Shown piece by piece: positions 34,801 through 43,534 of a DNA stretch of 64,000 nt. The notes beneath the pieces were generated by a model. That model made no database searches. It was not told the DNA's origin and was given only the letters and a program-made list of their open reading frames with translations. The first letter of the stretch is position 1. Each line of letters begins with the position of its first letter. Position numbers and translations under genes: made by a program. The stretch covers positions 81,132-145,131 of the forward strand of contig NZ_JAUOEK010000069.1 of the NCBI RefSeq assembly GCF_030540835.1, in the 5' to 3' direction. The DNA is from Flavivirga aquimarina (GTDB lineage Bacteria; Bacteroidota; Bacteroidia; Flavobacteriales; Flavobacteriaceae).

Positions 34801-37800
34801 AGGATTGGTTAAATGTTGTTGCATTTCTAAACATATAGTCCATATTTGATACTCCCGAAACTCGCCAGTTATTGATAGTTTGATCAAAGGCTGTAGCACC
34901 ATCAAACATTTCTTGCATGGTTGTAACACCCCTTACATTCCAATTATAGAGTGGTTGATCAAAGGCTGTAGCACCATCAAACATTTGTTGCATGGTTGTA
35001 ACAGAGGCAACGTTCCATGAATTCATAGGTTGATTATATGTAACCGCATCTTTAAACATGGCTTCCATGGTTCTAACAAAAGAAACATTCCAATTATCTA
35101 CATTTTGATTAAAAACAGATGCTCCACTAAACATTTCTGCCATGGTTAAAACTTCACCTGTATTCCAATTACCTAATGGTTGATTAAAAGCTATGGCATC
35201 TTTAAACATAGCTTCCGTGGTTGTTACCGAAGCTATATTCCAATTTTCAATAGGATTATTAAATGCTTCAGCATCTTCAAACATCGAATCCATTAAAGTA
35301 ACCGATGATACGTCCCATGTACTAATTGGGTGGTTAAATAGCAAGGCATTTTTAAACATAGAGGACATCGTTGCCACTGCACTTACATTCCATGCATCAA
35401 GAGGTTGATTAAAAGCCTGGGCACTTTCAAACATAGAAGTCATGTTTACGACAGAATTAACATCCCAATTATTTAAAGGTTGATTAAAAGCCATTGCATT
35501 TCTAAACATAGCTTCCATGTTGGTCACATTAGTAACATTCCAACTATCTATGTTTTGATTGAATACTGTTGCATTTTCAAACATAGATGTCATTACATTA
35601 ACCGATGTTACGTTCCAATTATTAAGTGGTTGATTAAAGCTACTAGCATTTCTAAACATGTAACTCATATTTTGTGAAGCTTCTACATTCCAACTATTTA
35701 TCAATTGGTTAAAAGCAATAGCATCATAAAACATAGCTTCCATATTTGTAACAGATGATACATCCCAATTTTCGATAGGATTATTAAATGCTTCAGCATC
35801 TCGAAACATACTTGCCATATTTGTTACATTGCTTACATTCCAAGAATTTATATTTTGATTGAAAACTATTCCATATTGAAACATCCCTGCCATATCTGTT
35901 ACATTACCTACATCCCAAGTATCTAAAGGTTGATTGAAACTACGTGCCCCAAGAAACATACTTGCCATATTTGTTACACTGCTTACATCCCAACTATTTA
36001 AAGGTTGATTAAAATCTCCAGCGCCTTGGAACATGCTTTCCATATCATTGACATTGCTGACATCCCAAGAGTTAATATCACCATTAAAAAGGGAGGCATT
36101 ATAGAACATTTCAGACATATTAGTAACTTGAGACAAATCCGGAAGATCAGTGGCATTATAGGTCATATTTTGACAATAATAAAAAGACCTCTCCATGGAT
36201 TGCCATTGTTGTGTACCCCATTGGTCTATGGATAGCACTTTTCTGGAGTCTGAAAAAAAGTTACGAAAGTAATGTGCAGGATAATCCCCTATAATTGTTA
36301 CGGTATAAATTCCAGGGGTGTTGTAGGTATGGGTTATGGTACTTGTTACGTTATTATTAAATTGATTATCTCCCCAATCTATTGAGAAATTGTATGACAA
36401 TCCCGATCTGATTTCTATTTCTATTTGGTTTTCATCAGAACTCCATGTCTCTGCAATACGAGTATCATAAGTAAGTACAAAAGCATCAGGACTGTTTACC
36501 CAACTTTCAACCACTGTAAAACTCTCTTCAGTACATCCTGTTGCTGGTCCGGAAGCATTATAAGGCACAATGGTGACAAAAACCACATCTCCTGGAGTTA
36601 AATCAGATGTAAAATCAACACCAATAACATTACCAACATCCTCATCATTGTAAATAATTTGAGTTACACTTCCGTTTACTCTTCTAACACTTATTCTGTA
36701 TCCCGTTGCTCCGGGTGTTGCTTCCCACATTAAATTGGTATTCGCCGGTACATTAGTATCTCCATCTATTGGAGAAACTAAAGACGTACAAAACACAAAA
36801 GGGCAGTTTACAATATCTCCGGTAATATCCCAATTAAAGTTATCGATAAGCTCTTGCCTCGCAAATCGGCCATCACAATAATTTAAATTGAGTGCTCCTA
36901 AAGATACGTTAGATCTTAATGATTGTGTTGCCCAACCTATTAAGGTGTTATCATAATTAGCTTGAGATAATCCTGAATCAGAAAGCATATTAGCCATGTT
37001 GCTAACGTTAGTAACATTCCAACTGCCTAAGTTTTGATTAAAAGTCGTAGCGTTTTGGAACATATTTGACATATTGGTGACACTACTTACATTCCAACCG
37101 TTTAATGGATGATTGAAGGCTGTAATATTACTACCATTGGTGCTAAACATTCTAGACATATTAGTAACATTACTTACATCCCAATCGTTTAATGGTTGAT
37201 TGAAAACCAATGCCCTATAAAACATAGAACTCATATTGGTAACATTACTTACATCCCAATTGTTTAAAGGTTGATTGAAAACTAATGTTCCATAGAACAT
37301 AGAGCCCATATTGGTGACACTACTTACATTCCAACTATTTAATGGTTGGTTAAAAACATCATTACTGTAGAACATGGATTCCATATTAGTGACATTGCTA
37401 ACATCCCAAATACTAATATTCTGATTGAAGCTATCCGAATTTTCGAACATTCCTGACATATTGGTGACACCGCTTACATTCCAAACACTAATATCTTGAT
37501 TGAAGCTATTCGAATTTTCGAACATTCCTGACATATTGGTGACACCACTTACATCCCAACTGTCTAGAGGTTGATTAAATGCTCTACTATCTCTAAACAT
37601 ATTACTCATTGAAGTAACTGATGATACATCCCAATTATTTAAAGGCTGGTTGAAAACACAACTCAAATAAAATCCATCAAACATACTGGACATATTGGTG
37701 ACATTACTTACATCCCAATTGTTCAATGGTTGATTAAAAACCCTATTTCTTCGAAACATCCCAGACATATTAGTAACATTACTTACATCCCAGCCTTCTA

Positions 37801-38632
37801 TATTTTGGTTAAATGCAGAACTTTGAAACATATAAGACATATCGGTTACGTTACTTGTATTCCAACTATTCAAAGGCTGATTAAATGTTGAAGTAGATGA
37901 AAACATAGAAAACATGTTTGTGACTTGACTTACATCCCAGTTATTTATATTCTGATTAAAGTTGCCAGCACCATTGAACATAGAAGACATATTGGTAACC
38001 AAAGCGGTATTCCAATTATCTAAGGGTTCGTTATATAAGCTAGTATTCCTAAAAGTTTCAGACATATCGGTTACATTACTTGTATTCCAAGTATCTAATG
38101 GTCTATTAAATACAGAAGCACCATAGAACATTCCTGAAATATCGGTTATAGTACTAACATCCCAGTTATTTATAATGCCATTAAATGAAGTGGCACTTCT
38201 AAACATATTTTTAAGGGTTGTTACTTGCGATAGGTCGGGGTTATCAATAGCATCAAAATTCAGGTTTTCACAACCATAAAAAGCATTTTCCATGGTTTGC
38301 CATTGGATACTTCCCCAAGCCAATATTTCAATAATTTTACTTTTATCGCCATCGTCATTAAAATAAATAGCAGGAAAGTTTCCGCTTATACTTATAGTAT
38401 ATCTTCCTGGAGTAGTGTACGTATGTGTAATATCTCCGGTTACATTATTGTCTATTGAGCTATCCCCCCAATCTACTGTATAGTTGTATACATAAGCAGG
38501 GTTTGTAGGAATGGTAATTTCGTTAAAAGCTGAAGTACCAGACTGCTCAGTATCCCAAATAGAATTAAATGTTTGTCCGAATAGATTATAACAGAATAAA
38601 ATCAGAAGTATTGTTAGAGTATTTTTTATCAT
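31832..38632 (-). CDS. Giant BspA/DUF285-repeat surface adhesin with T9SS type B sorting domain
   Basis: This 2266-residue exported protein has the signal peptide NTLTILLILFCYNLFGQ. Two large modules each begin with a PKD-like strand pair (VDWGDSS and IDWGDNQ, then THTY and a GRYTI/GIYTV turn) and continue with many BspA-type repeats of about 24 residues (NQPLNNWDVSNVTNMSSMF). The modules cover roughly 30-600 and 715-1285. Nine fibronectin-like domains of about 95-99 residues (CTTL, PLNNAT, LDWNA, GYRINVGT) occur, one between the modules and eight after. A type B sorting domain closes the protein (LSPNGDGINDFWEI, IYNRWGDLVF, PDGTYFFDIK, GFLVLKR). It is probably exposed on the cell surface for adhesion or gliding. 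PorP/SprF is its downstream partner. Confidence 0.93.
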   Translation of the reverse strand: MIKNTLTILLILFCYNLFGQTFNSIWDTEQSGTSAFNEITIPTNPAYVYNYTVDWGDSSIDNNVTGDITHTYTTPGRYTISISGNFPAIYFNDDGDKSKIIEILAWGSIQWQTMENAFYGCENLNFDAIDNPDLSQVTTLKNMFRSATSFNGIINNWDVSTITDISGMFYGASVFNRPLDTWNTSNVTDMSETFRNTSLYNEPLDNWNTALVTNMSSMFNGAGNFNQNINNWDVSQVTNMFSMFSSTSTFNQPLNSWNTSNVTDMSYMFQSSAFNQNIEGWDVSNVTNMSGMFRRNRVFNQPLNNWDVSNVTNMSSMFDGFYLSCVFNQPLNNWDVSSVTSMSNMFRDSRAFNQPLDSWDVSGVTNMSGMFENSNSFNQDISVWNVSGVTNMSGMFENSDSFNQNISIWDVSNVTNMESMFYSNDVFNQPLNSWNVSSVTNMGSMFYGTLVFNQPLNNWDVSNVTNMSSMFYRALVFNQPLNDWDVSNVTNMSRMFSTNGSNITAFNHPLNGWNVSSVTNMSNMFQNATTFNQNLGSWNVTNVSNMANMLSDSGLSQANYDNTLIGWATQSLRSNVSLGALNLNYCDGRFARQELIDNFNWDITGDIVNCPFVFCTSLVSPIDGDTNVPANTNLMWEATPGATGYRISVRRVNGSVTQIIYNDEDVGNVIGVDFTSDLTPGDVVFVTIVPYNASGPATGCTEESFTVVESWVNSPDAFVLTYDTRIAETWSSDENQIEIEIRSGLSYNFSIDWGDNQFNNNVTSTITHTYNTPGIYTVTIIGDYPAHYFRNFFSDSRKVLSIDQWGTQQWQSMERSFYYCQNMTYNATDLPDLSQVTNMSEMFYNASLFNGDINSWDVSNVNDMESMFQGAGDFNQPLNSWDVSSVTNMASMFLGARSFNQPLDTWDVGNVTDMAGMFQYGIVFNQNINSWNVSNVTNMASMFRDAEAFNNPIENWDVSSVTNMEAMFYDAIAFNQLINSWNVEASQNMSYMFRNASSFNQPLNNWNVTSVNVMTSMFENATVFNQNIDSWNVTNVTNMEAMFRNAMAFNQPLNNWDVNSVVNMTSMFESAQAFNQPLDAWNVSAVATMSSMFKNALLFNHPISTWDVSSVTLMDSMFEDAEAFNNPIENWNIASVTTTEAMFKDAIAFNQPLGNWNTGEVLTMAEMFSGASVFNQNVDNWNVSFVRTMEAMFKDAVTYNQPMNSWNVASVTTMQQMFDGATAFDQPLYNWNVRGVTTMQEMFDGATAFDQTINNWRVSGVSNMDYMFRNATTFNQSLNQWNIGTVSMRSMFDNATSLNQEFSTWNVSGVSDMRNMLDNTALTRENYDTTLITWSEQALTSGITLGAQGLLYCDALEERQSMIDTYNWSVIGDMLDCPIPECTQLVTPLNGATNVPVNTNLSWEPTLYARGYRLTVRTNPGNVTIVNNETVTDTSYEFATDFSGGETVFVALIPFNSEGDATACIEESFQVSSSATPTVPECTNLTLPVNGSTDIAVDSDLEWLAIVNADGYRITAGTTLGNNDVIDNVDVGNVTIYDLPANLPENTTIFVTITPYNTVGDAASCTEESFTTELIPVPPTCTSLTNPLNGATDVPVNANLSWNPISDATSYLLTVGTTGGGIEILNSIDVGNVTTYNLSDDLPPNRLIFVTITPYNAAGDATSCSEESFRTGNSLAVIPNCTTLSTPLNNATDVALDSNLDWNAVANATGYRINVGTTAGGTDIADDQDVGNVTTFDPTADLPENTTIFVSITPYNAVGDATGCTRESFTTETIATVPNCTTLSIPLNNATGVAVNSNLDWNAGVNATGYRINVGTTAGGTDIADDQDVGNVTTFDPTTDLPENTTIFVSITPYNAVGDATGCTRESFTTETIATVPNCTTLSMPLNNATGVAVNSNLDWNAGVNATGYRINVGTTAGGTDIADNQDVGNVTTFDPTTDLPENTTIFVSITPYNAVGDAMGCTRESFTTETIATVPNCTSLISPLNSTTNVAVGTNLSWNVVANATGYRINVGTTAGGTDIADDQNVGNVTTFDPTTDLPENTTIFVSITPYNAVGDATGCTRESFTTETIATVPSCTSLTSPLNGDRDIVINTSLNWDAVADATGYRINIGTLSGATDILNSEDVGNLLTFDLSDLPENTTIYVTIIPYNAVGDAIGCSEESFTTEPLAESKYGLSPNGDGINDFWEIRGIENSPQNIVNIYNRWGDLVFSIPNYNNTTNVFRGEANNLTNLGASTLPDGTYFFDIKISGTHNLKKLKGFLVLKR
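32408..33595 (-). repeat. Tandem 297-base repeats inside the adhesin gene
   Basis: The string AGGAACAGTGG recurs at 32408, 32705, 33002 and 33299, always exactly 297 bases (99 codons) apart, and the intervening DNA is nearly identical from unit to unit. Each unit encodes one fibronectin-like domain. High DNA identity, not only protein similarity, indicates recent expansion or ongoing homogenisation and makes copy-number change by recombination likely. Confidence 0.9.
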
Positions 38633-39171
38633 GATATGCTATCTTTTATGAGTCAAAAGGTGATAATCGATTATTAGCGTTACATTTTTTTTTGCTGTAA
38701 GACTTTGTCTAATAGCATGTGAATCTCTATACACCTATGTTTTATGGGTGTAACGGATTAATGCGCTAAAAATGCTTAGCTCAAGTAGTTAATTCTAAAA
38801 ATTAAAAGTTCGCATCTAAAATCACTGTGAATTTCGATGCATTAAATGAATTGAAGAAGAGGAATTTATTTTTCATAGTCTAGATTTTGATTTGGGGAAT
38901 TTCTTTAGTTACAAATTTTTAACAAACAAAAAATCATATATAAATTTCATTTTAAAAAAAGGAATTGATGCATCATAAATAGTTGAAAAACAAATTTTAA
39001 CAAACAAAAAGAATTATTTACACACAAAATAATATGTATAAAAAACCTACATTTTTATTAAAAAACGCTTAAAAAATTATACAATGTTAATAAAGAAGCA
39101 ATTAGTTAGATGTGATTCCACAAGTTGTAATTTTAAATTTTTAAAAAACTAATATTTCTTTTTTTGTTATT
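38633..39171 (-). other. Long AT-rich leader of the adhesin operon
   Basis: About 540 bases separate the adhesin start codon from the conserved promoter element upstream. The stretch holds a hairpin TACACCCAT-AAAAC-ATAGGTGTA (38752-38730, no U-tract) and a short open frame (38876-38802). The rest is poly-A/T rich with no recognisable gene. If transcription starts near 39158, all of this is a 5' untranslated leader. Confidence 0.5.
38802..38876 (-). CDS. Possible 24-residue leader peptide
   Basis: An ATG at 38876 opens a 24-codon frame rich in Phe and Asn (begins MKNKFLFFNSF, ends ILDANF) in the leader of the adhesin operon. It lies 170 bases before the adhesin start. I do not recognise it, and a frame this short can occur by chance. 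It is listed because it lies alone in a long leader and has a clean ATG and stop. Confidence 0.25.
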   Translation of the reverse strand: MKNKFLFFNSFNASKFTVILDANF

Positions 39172-39270
39172 ATATTGAATATCATAAGACAAAGGTGCAC
39201 CATCATAAACATTATGGAAACATCTTTTTCAGTGAAAAAAAATACCCTGAAAACGGGGTATGTAAAACCA
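39172..39270 (-). promoter_or_regulatory. Conserved operator/promoter element A (adhesin operon)
   Basis: These 99 bases align without gaps to 43535-43633, at about three quarters identity. Minus-strand order: an inverted repeat TACCCCGTTTTCAGGGTA (39260-39243); the perfect palindrome TTTTTCA-C-TGAAAAA (39239-39225) followed by GATGTTT; then a TTTG box (39193-39190) and the shared ATGATATT. The layout, palindromes upstream of a TTTG box that could be a -33 element, fits an activator-dependent promoter. The NarL/LuxR-type regulator next door is the obvious candidate activator. Confidence 0.7.
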
Positions 39271-39468
39271 AAAAATAGTGTATCAAACTTTAGAAGTACA
39301 AGTACTTAATTCATTAAAGAAGCAAAAAAACTTGTTAATGGATTATAAACAGCTTAGAGTCGCTCATCGTTTCAAATATGGATGAAGGTGTAAAGACTAT
39401 TTAATATAAGTGGATATTTAGAAGTGAAACCACTTCTAAAAAAATTAAAGTATAAAAGTAAGAATCCC

Positions 39469-40110
39469 TTAATCCAAATACTTCATTTTTATAGCATATT
39501 TAGTTAATCCTGCTAAGTTTCTTACCCCCAATTTAGCAATCAAATTTTTCCTATAGCTTTCAATAGTATGTTTACTTAAAAATAAGCTATCTGCTATTTC
39601 CTGGGTAGTAAACTCTTTTGCTATTAAAGTAATCACATCTATTTCACGTTGTGTTAATTTGATGTTTTCTTCTTTCTTTTTAGAAAATTTATTTTCCATA
39701 TAGATATCTGTTATCTCTCTCGAAAAATATTTGTCTCCTTTTAAAATAGTTTCTATTGCTTTGAGTAATTCTTTTTTTTCAGCATTTTTAGGCACATAAC
39801 CATCTACGTCACTTTCAATAAGTGTATCAATCATATCGGGATTAGTATGCATACTAACGGCAAGAATTTTAAGATTACTATTCTTTTCTTTCAACGTTTT
39901 AGTCAATGTGATTCCATCCATTTCTGGCATGGTAATATCTGTAATAACTAAATCTATTTGCTCGTTACTATTAATATCTATATACTTGACAACTTGAGTT
40001 CCATTTTTTGCAGTTAACAAGATATTATACGCTTCTTCAGATTCAAAAATACTTAACAAACCATCTAAAAACATTTTATGGTCATCTGCAATAATTAAAT
40101 TATATTTCAT
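39469..40110 (-). CDS. NarL/LuxR-type response regulator
   Basis: This 213-residue regulator has a receiver domain (residues 1-120; IIADDH, phospho-acceptor Asp in LVITDITMPEMDGI at about 57, LAVSMHT, GYVPKNAEKKEL) and a C-terminal LuxR-type helix-turn-helix (KLTQREIDVITLIAKEFTTQEIADSLFLSKHTIESYRKNL, written in parts: LTQREIDVI, TTQEIADSLFLS, HTIESYRKNLIAKL). It binds DNA as a dimer, in keeping with palindromic sites. It overlaps the upstream kinase gene by four bases (ATGA). It sits between two operons that share an upstream element. A hairpin TTTAGAAGTG/CACTTCTAAA lies at 39417-39440 downstream. Confidence 0.95.
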   Translation of the reverse strand: MKYNLIIADDHKMFLDGLLSIFESEEAYNILLTAKNGTQVVKYIDINSNEQIDLVITDITMPEMDGITLTKTLKEKNSNLKILAVSMHTNPDMIDTLIESDVDGYVPKNAEKKELLKAIETILKGDKYFSREITDIYMENKFSKKKEENIKLTQREIDVITLIAKEFTTQEIADSLFLSKHTIESYRKNLIAKLGVRNLAGLTKYAIKMKYLD

Positions 40111-42251
40111 TGTTTATGGGGTTTCAAATTGAAAATTTCAATACTTATTATAGTACCTATTTTAGGATTGGAGTCTATATTTAAAATTCCGGATATTTTT
40201 TTCAATCGGCTTTTCATATTTTTAAAACCAATTCCGTTGGTTTCTTTTTTAACATTAAACCCAATTCCATTATCTTCAAAAATAATTCCGAGTATGTTGT
40301 CTATTAAATTAATCTGAATATTAATCGAGCTTGCTTTAGCATGTTTAATAGTATTGGTTATTAGTTCTTGAATAATTTTAAAAACTTCAGCTTGTAAACC
40401 CTTATTTAGAAGATCAATTTCTTCAACCGGATATGCACTCAAATTTGAAGAAATAGAACTTCCTTCTAAAATATTATTAAGATACTCTTTGAGAATATTA
40501 CAAAAATTATTTTCACTAAATTTTTTAGGAATTAAATTATGCGATAAGTTCCGAACTTGCCTATAAGTATCATCTATTTGATGGTTAATTGAAGCTAAAT
40601 CACTTGAATCCGAATTATTTAATCGTAACTTAATACCTGCTAAATTACCGCCAATACTATCATGTAGTTCTTGAGCAATACGTTTCCGTTCATTATTCTG
40701 ACCTTTTATAGACGCTTTTACTAACTTGAGTTCTTGGTCTTTTAAAATAGAGGCTATTTTTTGCTCATTAACTTCTTCTTGCTTTTTATTTAGCTCGTGC
40801 TGTGCTTTTAATTTTAGGTAGTATGTATATAGTAATCCTATAATTGGTATTAAAAAGATAAGAAAAGAATATAGAATTATATTTTTAATACTTCTTTGCC
40901 TAGTTGTCTCTGCTTGTTGAATTAAAAATTGAGCTTCTTTAATATCTTGATTTTTTCTGAGTAACCTATTTTCATTATTTGTTTTTTCTGTAGCATTTTG
41001 GAAAGATAATAACTCATTTTCATTCTCTTTTTTTTCTATTTCTCTTTGTAGCTCCAAATTTTGAATAGTCTCCTTCTGATTTGCTAATTCTAAATCTTGA
41101 TTGACTTTTTCTACTTGTAGAATACTAATTTCTTTTTCTTTTTGAAGTGTTTGATACTTAACTTCTAGTTCATTAATCTCTTTATTTCTCTGAAGTTGAC
41201 CAATAGAATCCTTTATAGTAAAGTATTGTGAAGAAAAATAATAAGCCTTTTCATAATTAGACTCATTTATTGCTATTTTTTTCAGGTTTTCATAAAGAAT
41301 TAACTGTTGATCTAGATACCCTAAATCAATTGCACTTGATAAAGCCAGGGAATAAATTAATTCTGCATCATGATTTTTTTTTTTATCAATCAAGATACTG
41401 CCTATATTCATTTCGGCGTTTAGCCTTTCTTTATGAAACTTATGTTTATTTGCTATTTCTATAACCCTTTCATAAAGTACTAAAGCTTCATCTGTTTTAT
41501 TAACAGCTTGAGCGTTAGATGCTAAAATCGACAAAATAGTAGCTTCAGCAGAAGTAAACTGTGCTTTTTTGGCTAGTTTAAGCCCTTTTTTTAAATACAG
41601 ATCTGAAGTTTCAAAATCGTTATTTTCAGAATAAATCTGACCTATATTAATATAGCTACCCATGGTTAGTTCTAAGTCCTTTTTATACAATAAACACTCT
41701 TTAAAAAGTTGCAAAGCTTGCTTTAAATCTCCTAATGCCACATAATTTACCGCAAGCCCATGCAAATGTGTATAATAATTTTCCTCGTCGTTGTATTTTT
41801 TAGCTAACGTAATCCCTTTTTGATGCCATTTTTTACTTTCTTCAACTAAGCCTTTGGTGTTGTAATTAATAGCTAATAAATTATAAGCTATTGTTTTTCT
41901 TCTACAGATTAGCGAGTCACCACCTACTGTATTTAATTTCATAAATTCTTTGACATAAAAATTAGAAGAATCTGTTAACCGCCTATTTCTAAAATAATAT
42001 GCTAATAATGAATTAGCATTGATTTTAGCGTAATGTGTATGTGCTTTTTTTCGTAATTGATGCCCAATAACATATACCTTTTCATCACCTCTATTCAATC
42101 TAACAAAAGCATCAATTATTTGTTCTTTTTCTTTAGATGCTAAATCTACATCTATTTTAGAAGAAGTATTTGAGCCATTAACCTGAGCTACTATCGTAGT
42201 TGAAAATAGTAGCAGCATTTGCAAAAACAGATTATAAAATGACTTTAACAT
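40107..42251 (-). CDS. TPR sensor histidine kinase (HisKA_3 type)
   Basis: This 714-residue kinase has an N-terminal signal sequence (FLQMLLLFSTTIVAQ), then about 330 periplasmic residues built of TPR helices (for example YINIGQIYSENNDFETSDLYL). A long coiled coil (about 355-455, rich in Gln, Glu and Lys) precedes one membrane helix (NIILYSFLIFLIPIIGLLY). The cytoplasmic HisKA_3 domain has the phospho-acceptor His in RKRIAQELHDSIGGNLAG (about 530). The HATPase has ELITNTIKHAKA, FEDNGIGFN and NGIGFKNMKSRL. TPR kinases of this type with NarL-type partners are common in Flavobacteriia. It is coupled to the regulator by a four-base overlap. Confidence 0.95.
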   Translation of the reverse strand: MLKSFYNLFLQMLLLFSTTIVAQVNGSNTSSKIDVDLASKEKEQIIDAFVRLNRGDEKVYVIGHQLRKKAHTHYAKINANSLLAYYFRNRRLTDSSNFYVKEFMKLNTVGGDSLICRRKTIAYNLLAINYNTKGLVEESKKWHQKGITLAKKYNDEENYYTHLHGLAVNYVALGDLKQALQLFKECLLYKKDLELTMGSYINIGQIYSENNDFETSDLYLKKGLKLAKKAQFTSAEATILSILASNAQAVNKTDEALVLYERVIEIANKHKFHKERLNAEMNIGSILIDKKKNHDAELIYSLALSSAIDLGYLDQQLILYENLKKIAINESNYEKAYYFSSQYFTIKDSIGQLQRNKEINELEVKYQTLQKEKEISILQVEKVNQDLELANQKETIQNLELQREIEKKENENELLSFQNATEKTNNENRLLRKNQDIKEAQFLIQQAETTRQRSIKNIILYSFLIFLIPIIGLLYTYYLKLKAQHELNKKQEEVNEQKIASILKDQELKLVKASIKGQNNERKRIAQELHDSIGGNLAGIKLRLNNSDSSDLASINHQIDDTYRQVRNLSHNLIPKKFSENNFCNILKEYLNNILEGSSISSNLSAYPVEEIDLLNKGLQAEVFKIIQELITNTIKHAKASSINIQINLIDNILGIIFEDNGIGFNVKKETNGIGFKNMKSRLKKISGILNIDSNPKIGTIISIEIFNLKPHKQ

Positions 42252-42305
42252 AACAGGTAAGTATTTTAAATAACACTCAAAAAAACAACTTTAAATTTTA
42301 ATATA

Positions 42306-42338
42306 AAAAAACACGTTCTTAAAAAGAATGTGTTTTTT
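42306..42338 (-). terminator. Terminator after the LipL32-like pseudogene
   Basis: AAAAAACACGTTCTT - AAA - AAGAATGTGTTTTTT forms a 15-base stem with one G-T pair. It lies 48 bases past the stop codon of the minus-strand gene and, being A/U-bounded on both sides, could work in both directions. It separates that operon from the histidine kinase gene, whose start is 55 bases further along the minus strand. Confidence 0.75.
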
Positions 42339-42385
42339 AATTTTTGAAACTTTTTTACAATCTTTTCTTTAAATCTTAGATGGTT

Positions 42386-43034
42386 TTAGCCATCACCACA
42401 ACCGGATTTTATTGGTGCAGCAACCTGTGCTAAAAACGTTCCTTTTACTTCTCCTCTTTTATAAGTTGTGAACCCTATTCGATATAAACCAACAGTTAAC
42501 GCTTTCTCTGGATTACTAGCTTCACTTTTATACCTTAACAACGAGTTATAATTATTACCACTTGGTTGCTTTGGCATTTCACCACTATCATCATTACGCT
42601 CTAACACAGGCCATTTAGCACTCTTTACAGCAGCTTCACTAATTTTATCTTTGCTAAAAATATCCGACGCTCTAAAGTAATATATGTATCAAAATACTCA
42701 CTTGAAATTGTATTATCTGTATAGGCTTTAGACTTTGTAGCGTTTTTAATTTTAGTTTTTCCAACTGGAGACATCATTCTTATCCCTAACTCTGGAGCTA
42801 CTGCGGGTAGCCATGCATAGATATAATAAAACTTCTTACCATTTTTTGTTTCATCTTCATTACCAGGAGCTGCATATCCTAAATATGACACCATGTCTGT
42901 GTAAGGAACTTTTATAGTTTTTGGTCCTATTTTCTTTTCAGTTAAGCCTCCAAATTTTGATAATTTTTGAGCACTTAAAGTTGAGATACTAATGATAGCT
43001 AATAATGCTATTACAAATACATTTTTGTTTTCAT
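42386..43034 (-). pseudogene. LipL32-family surface (lipo)protein homologue, two frameshifts
   Basis: Three pieces in different frames join into one protein of about 216 residues. An ATG at 43034 begins MKTK and a signal peptide (VFVIALLAIISISTLSAQ) that needs one more A in an A5 run (43022-43026). The middle piece reads MVSYLGYAAPGNEDE, FYYIYAWLPAVAPELG, IRMMSPVGK, FDTYITLER; a missing base near 42646-42650 shifts it. The last piece reads SDIFSKDKISEAA, YNSLLRYK, GLYRIGFTTYKRGEVKGTF. From memory these closely match Leptospira LipL32 (YYLYVWIPAVIAEMG, VRMISPTG, FDTWIRVER, YNSLTRIK, GLYRISFTTYKPGEVKGSF) in the same order. There is no lipobox Cys. It may be a true pseudogene or carry sequencing errors. 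Confidence 0.8.
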
Positions 43035-43071
43035 TCTTGTTTTTATTGATTAATATTTTTGATTATAAAAA

Positions 43072-43491
43072 TTAGATATACATGAAAGAAGCGACAATCA
43101 TCCAAGCTCCAACAAATAATCCAACCACTCCTAGTATTCCTTGTTTAGGAGCTAATTTTTCTCTCATTTTGTTTGCTTTTTCTTTTGCTGCTTCATTTTT
43201 AGACAAAATAAACTTATTGATTAAGCCAAAGCCTAACATAAATCCTAAAACAGCTTCAACTGCATTTCCTGCTAATAATGTAATCCACCATACTGGGTTA
43301 GTTGTAAGCCAACCGATATTTAAAACAGCTGAAATAACGCCCCAAATGCCCCAACAAAAGAAACCAAAACCAATCCAACCTTGATAAGGTTCAATTTTTT
43401 CTAAAAGCTCTTTTGCATTTGGTTTCTTTGAAAGAAGTAAAGATGGTACTGCGATAATACTTAATAAGATTAAGGTAATTCCCCAAGTCAT
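43072..43491 (-). CDS. Small four-helix membrane protein of unknown function
   Basis: This 139-residue integral membrane protein has four hydrophobic helices (about 3-20, 38-58, 66-90, 115-137) and a charged cytoplasmic loop [18 protein letters not shown] between the last two. The family is not recognised. The segments [18 protein letters not shown] and [16 protein letters not shown] look conserved-like, and [13 protein letters not shown] is Trp-rich. The gene is 37 bases upstream of the LipL32-like pseudogene, with element B immediately before it. The two genes therefore form an operon that shares its control element with the giant adhesin. Confidence 0.8.
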   Translation of the reverse strand: MTWGITLILLSIIAVPSLLLSKKPNAKELLEKIEPYQGWIGFGFFCWGIWGVISAVLNIGWLTTNPVWWITLLAGNAVEAVLGFMLGFGLINKFILSKNEAAKEKANKMREKLAPKQGILGVVGLFVGAWMIVASFMYI

Positions 43492-43534
43492 AATTTTAAA
43501 TTTTTAAAAGGTTAATATTTTTTTTATTGGTATT

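Noticed and set aside
39417..39440. Terminator after the NarL-type regulator gene
   Set aside because: A perfect 10-base-pair hairpin is present, but the T-rich side precedes it on the relevant strand and no U-tract follows, so it is noted only as a hairpin.
42386..42894. Two separate small genes (42386-42607 and 42625-42894, minus strand)
   Set aside because: Both fragments match successive parts of one LipL32-type protein; the signal peptide also lies upstream in another frame. One frameshifted gene explains all pieces.
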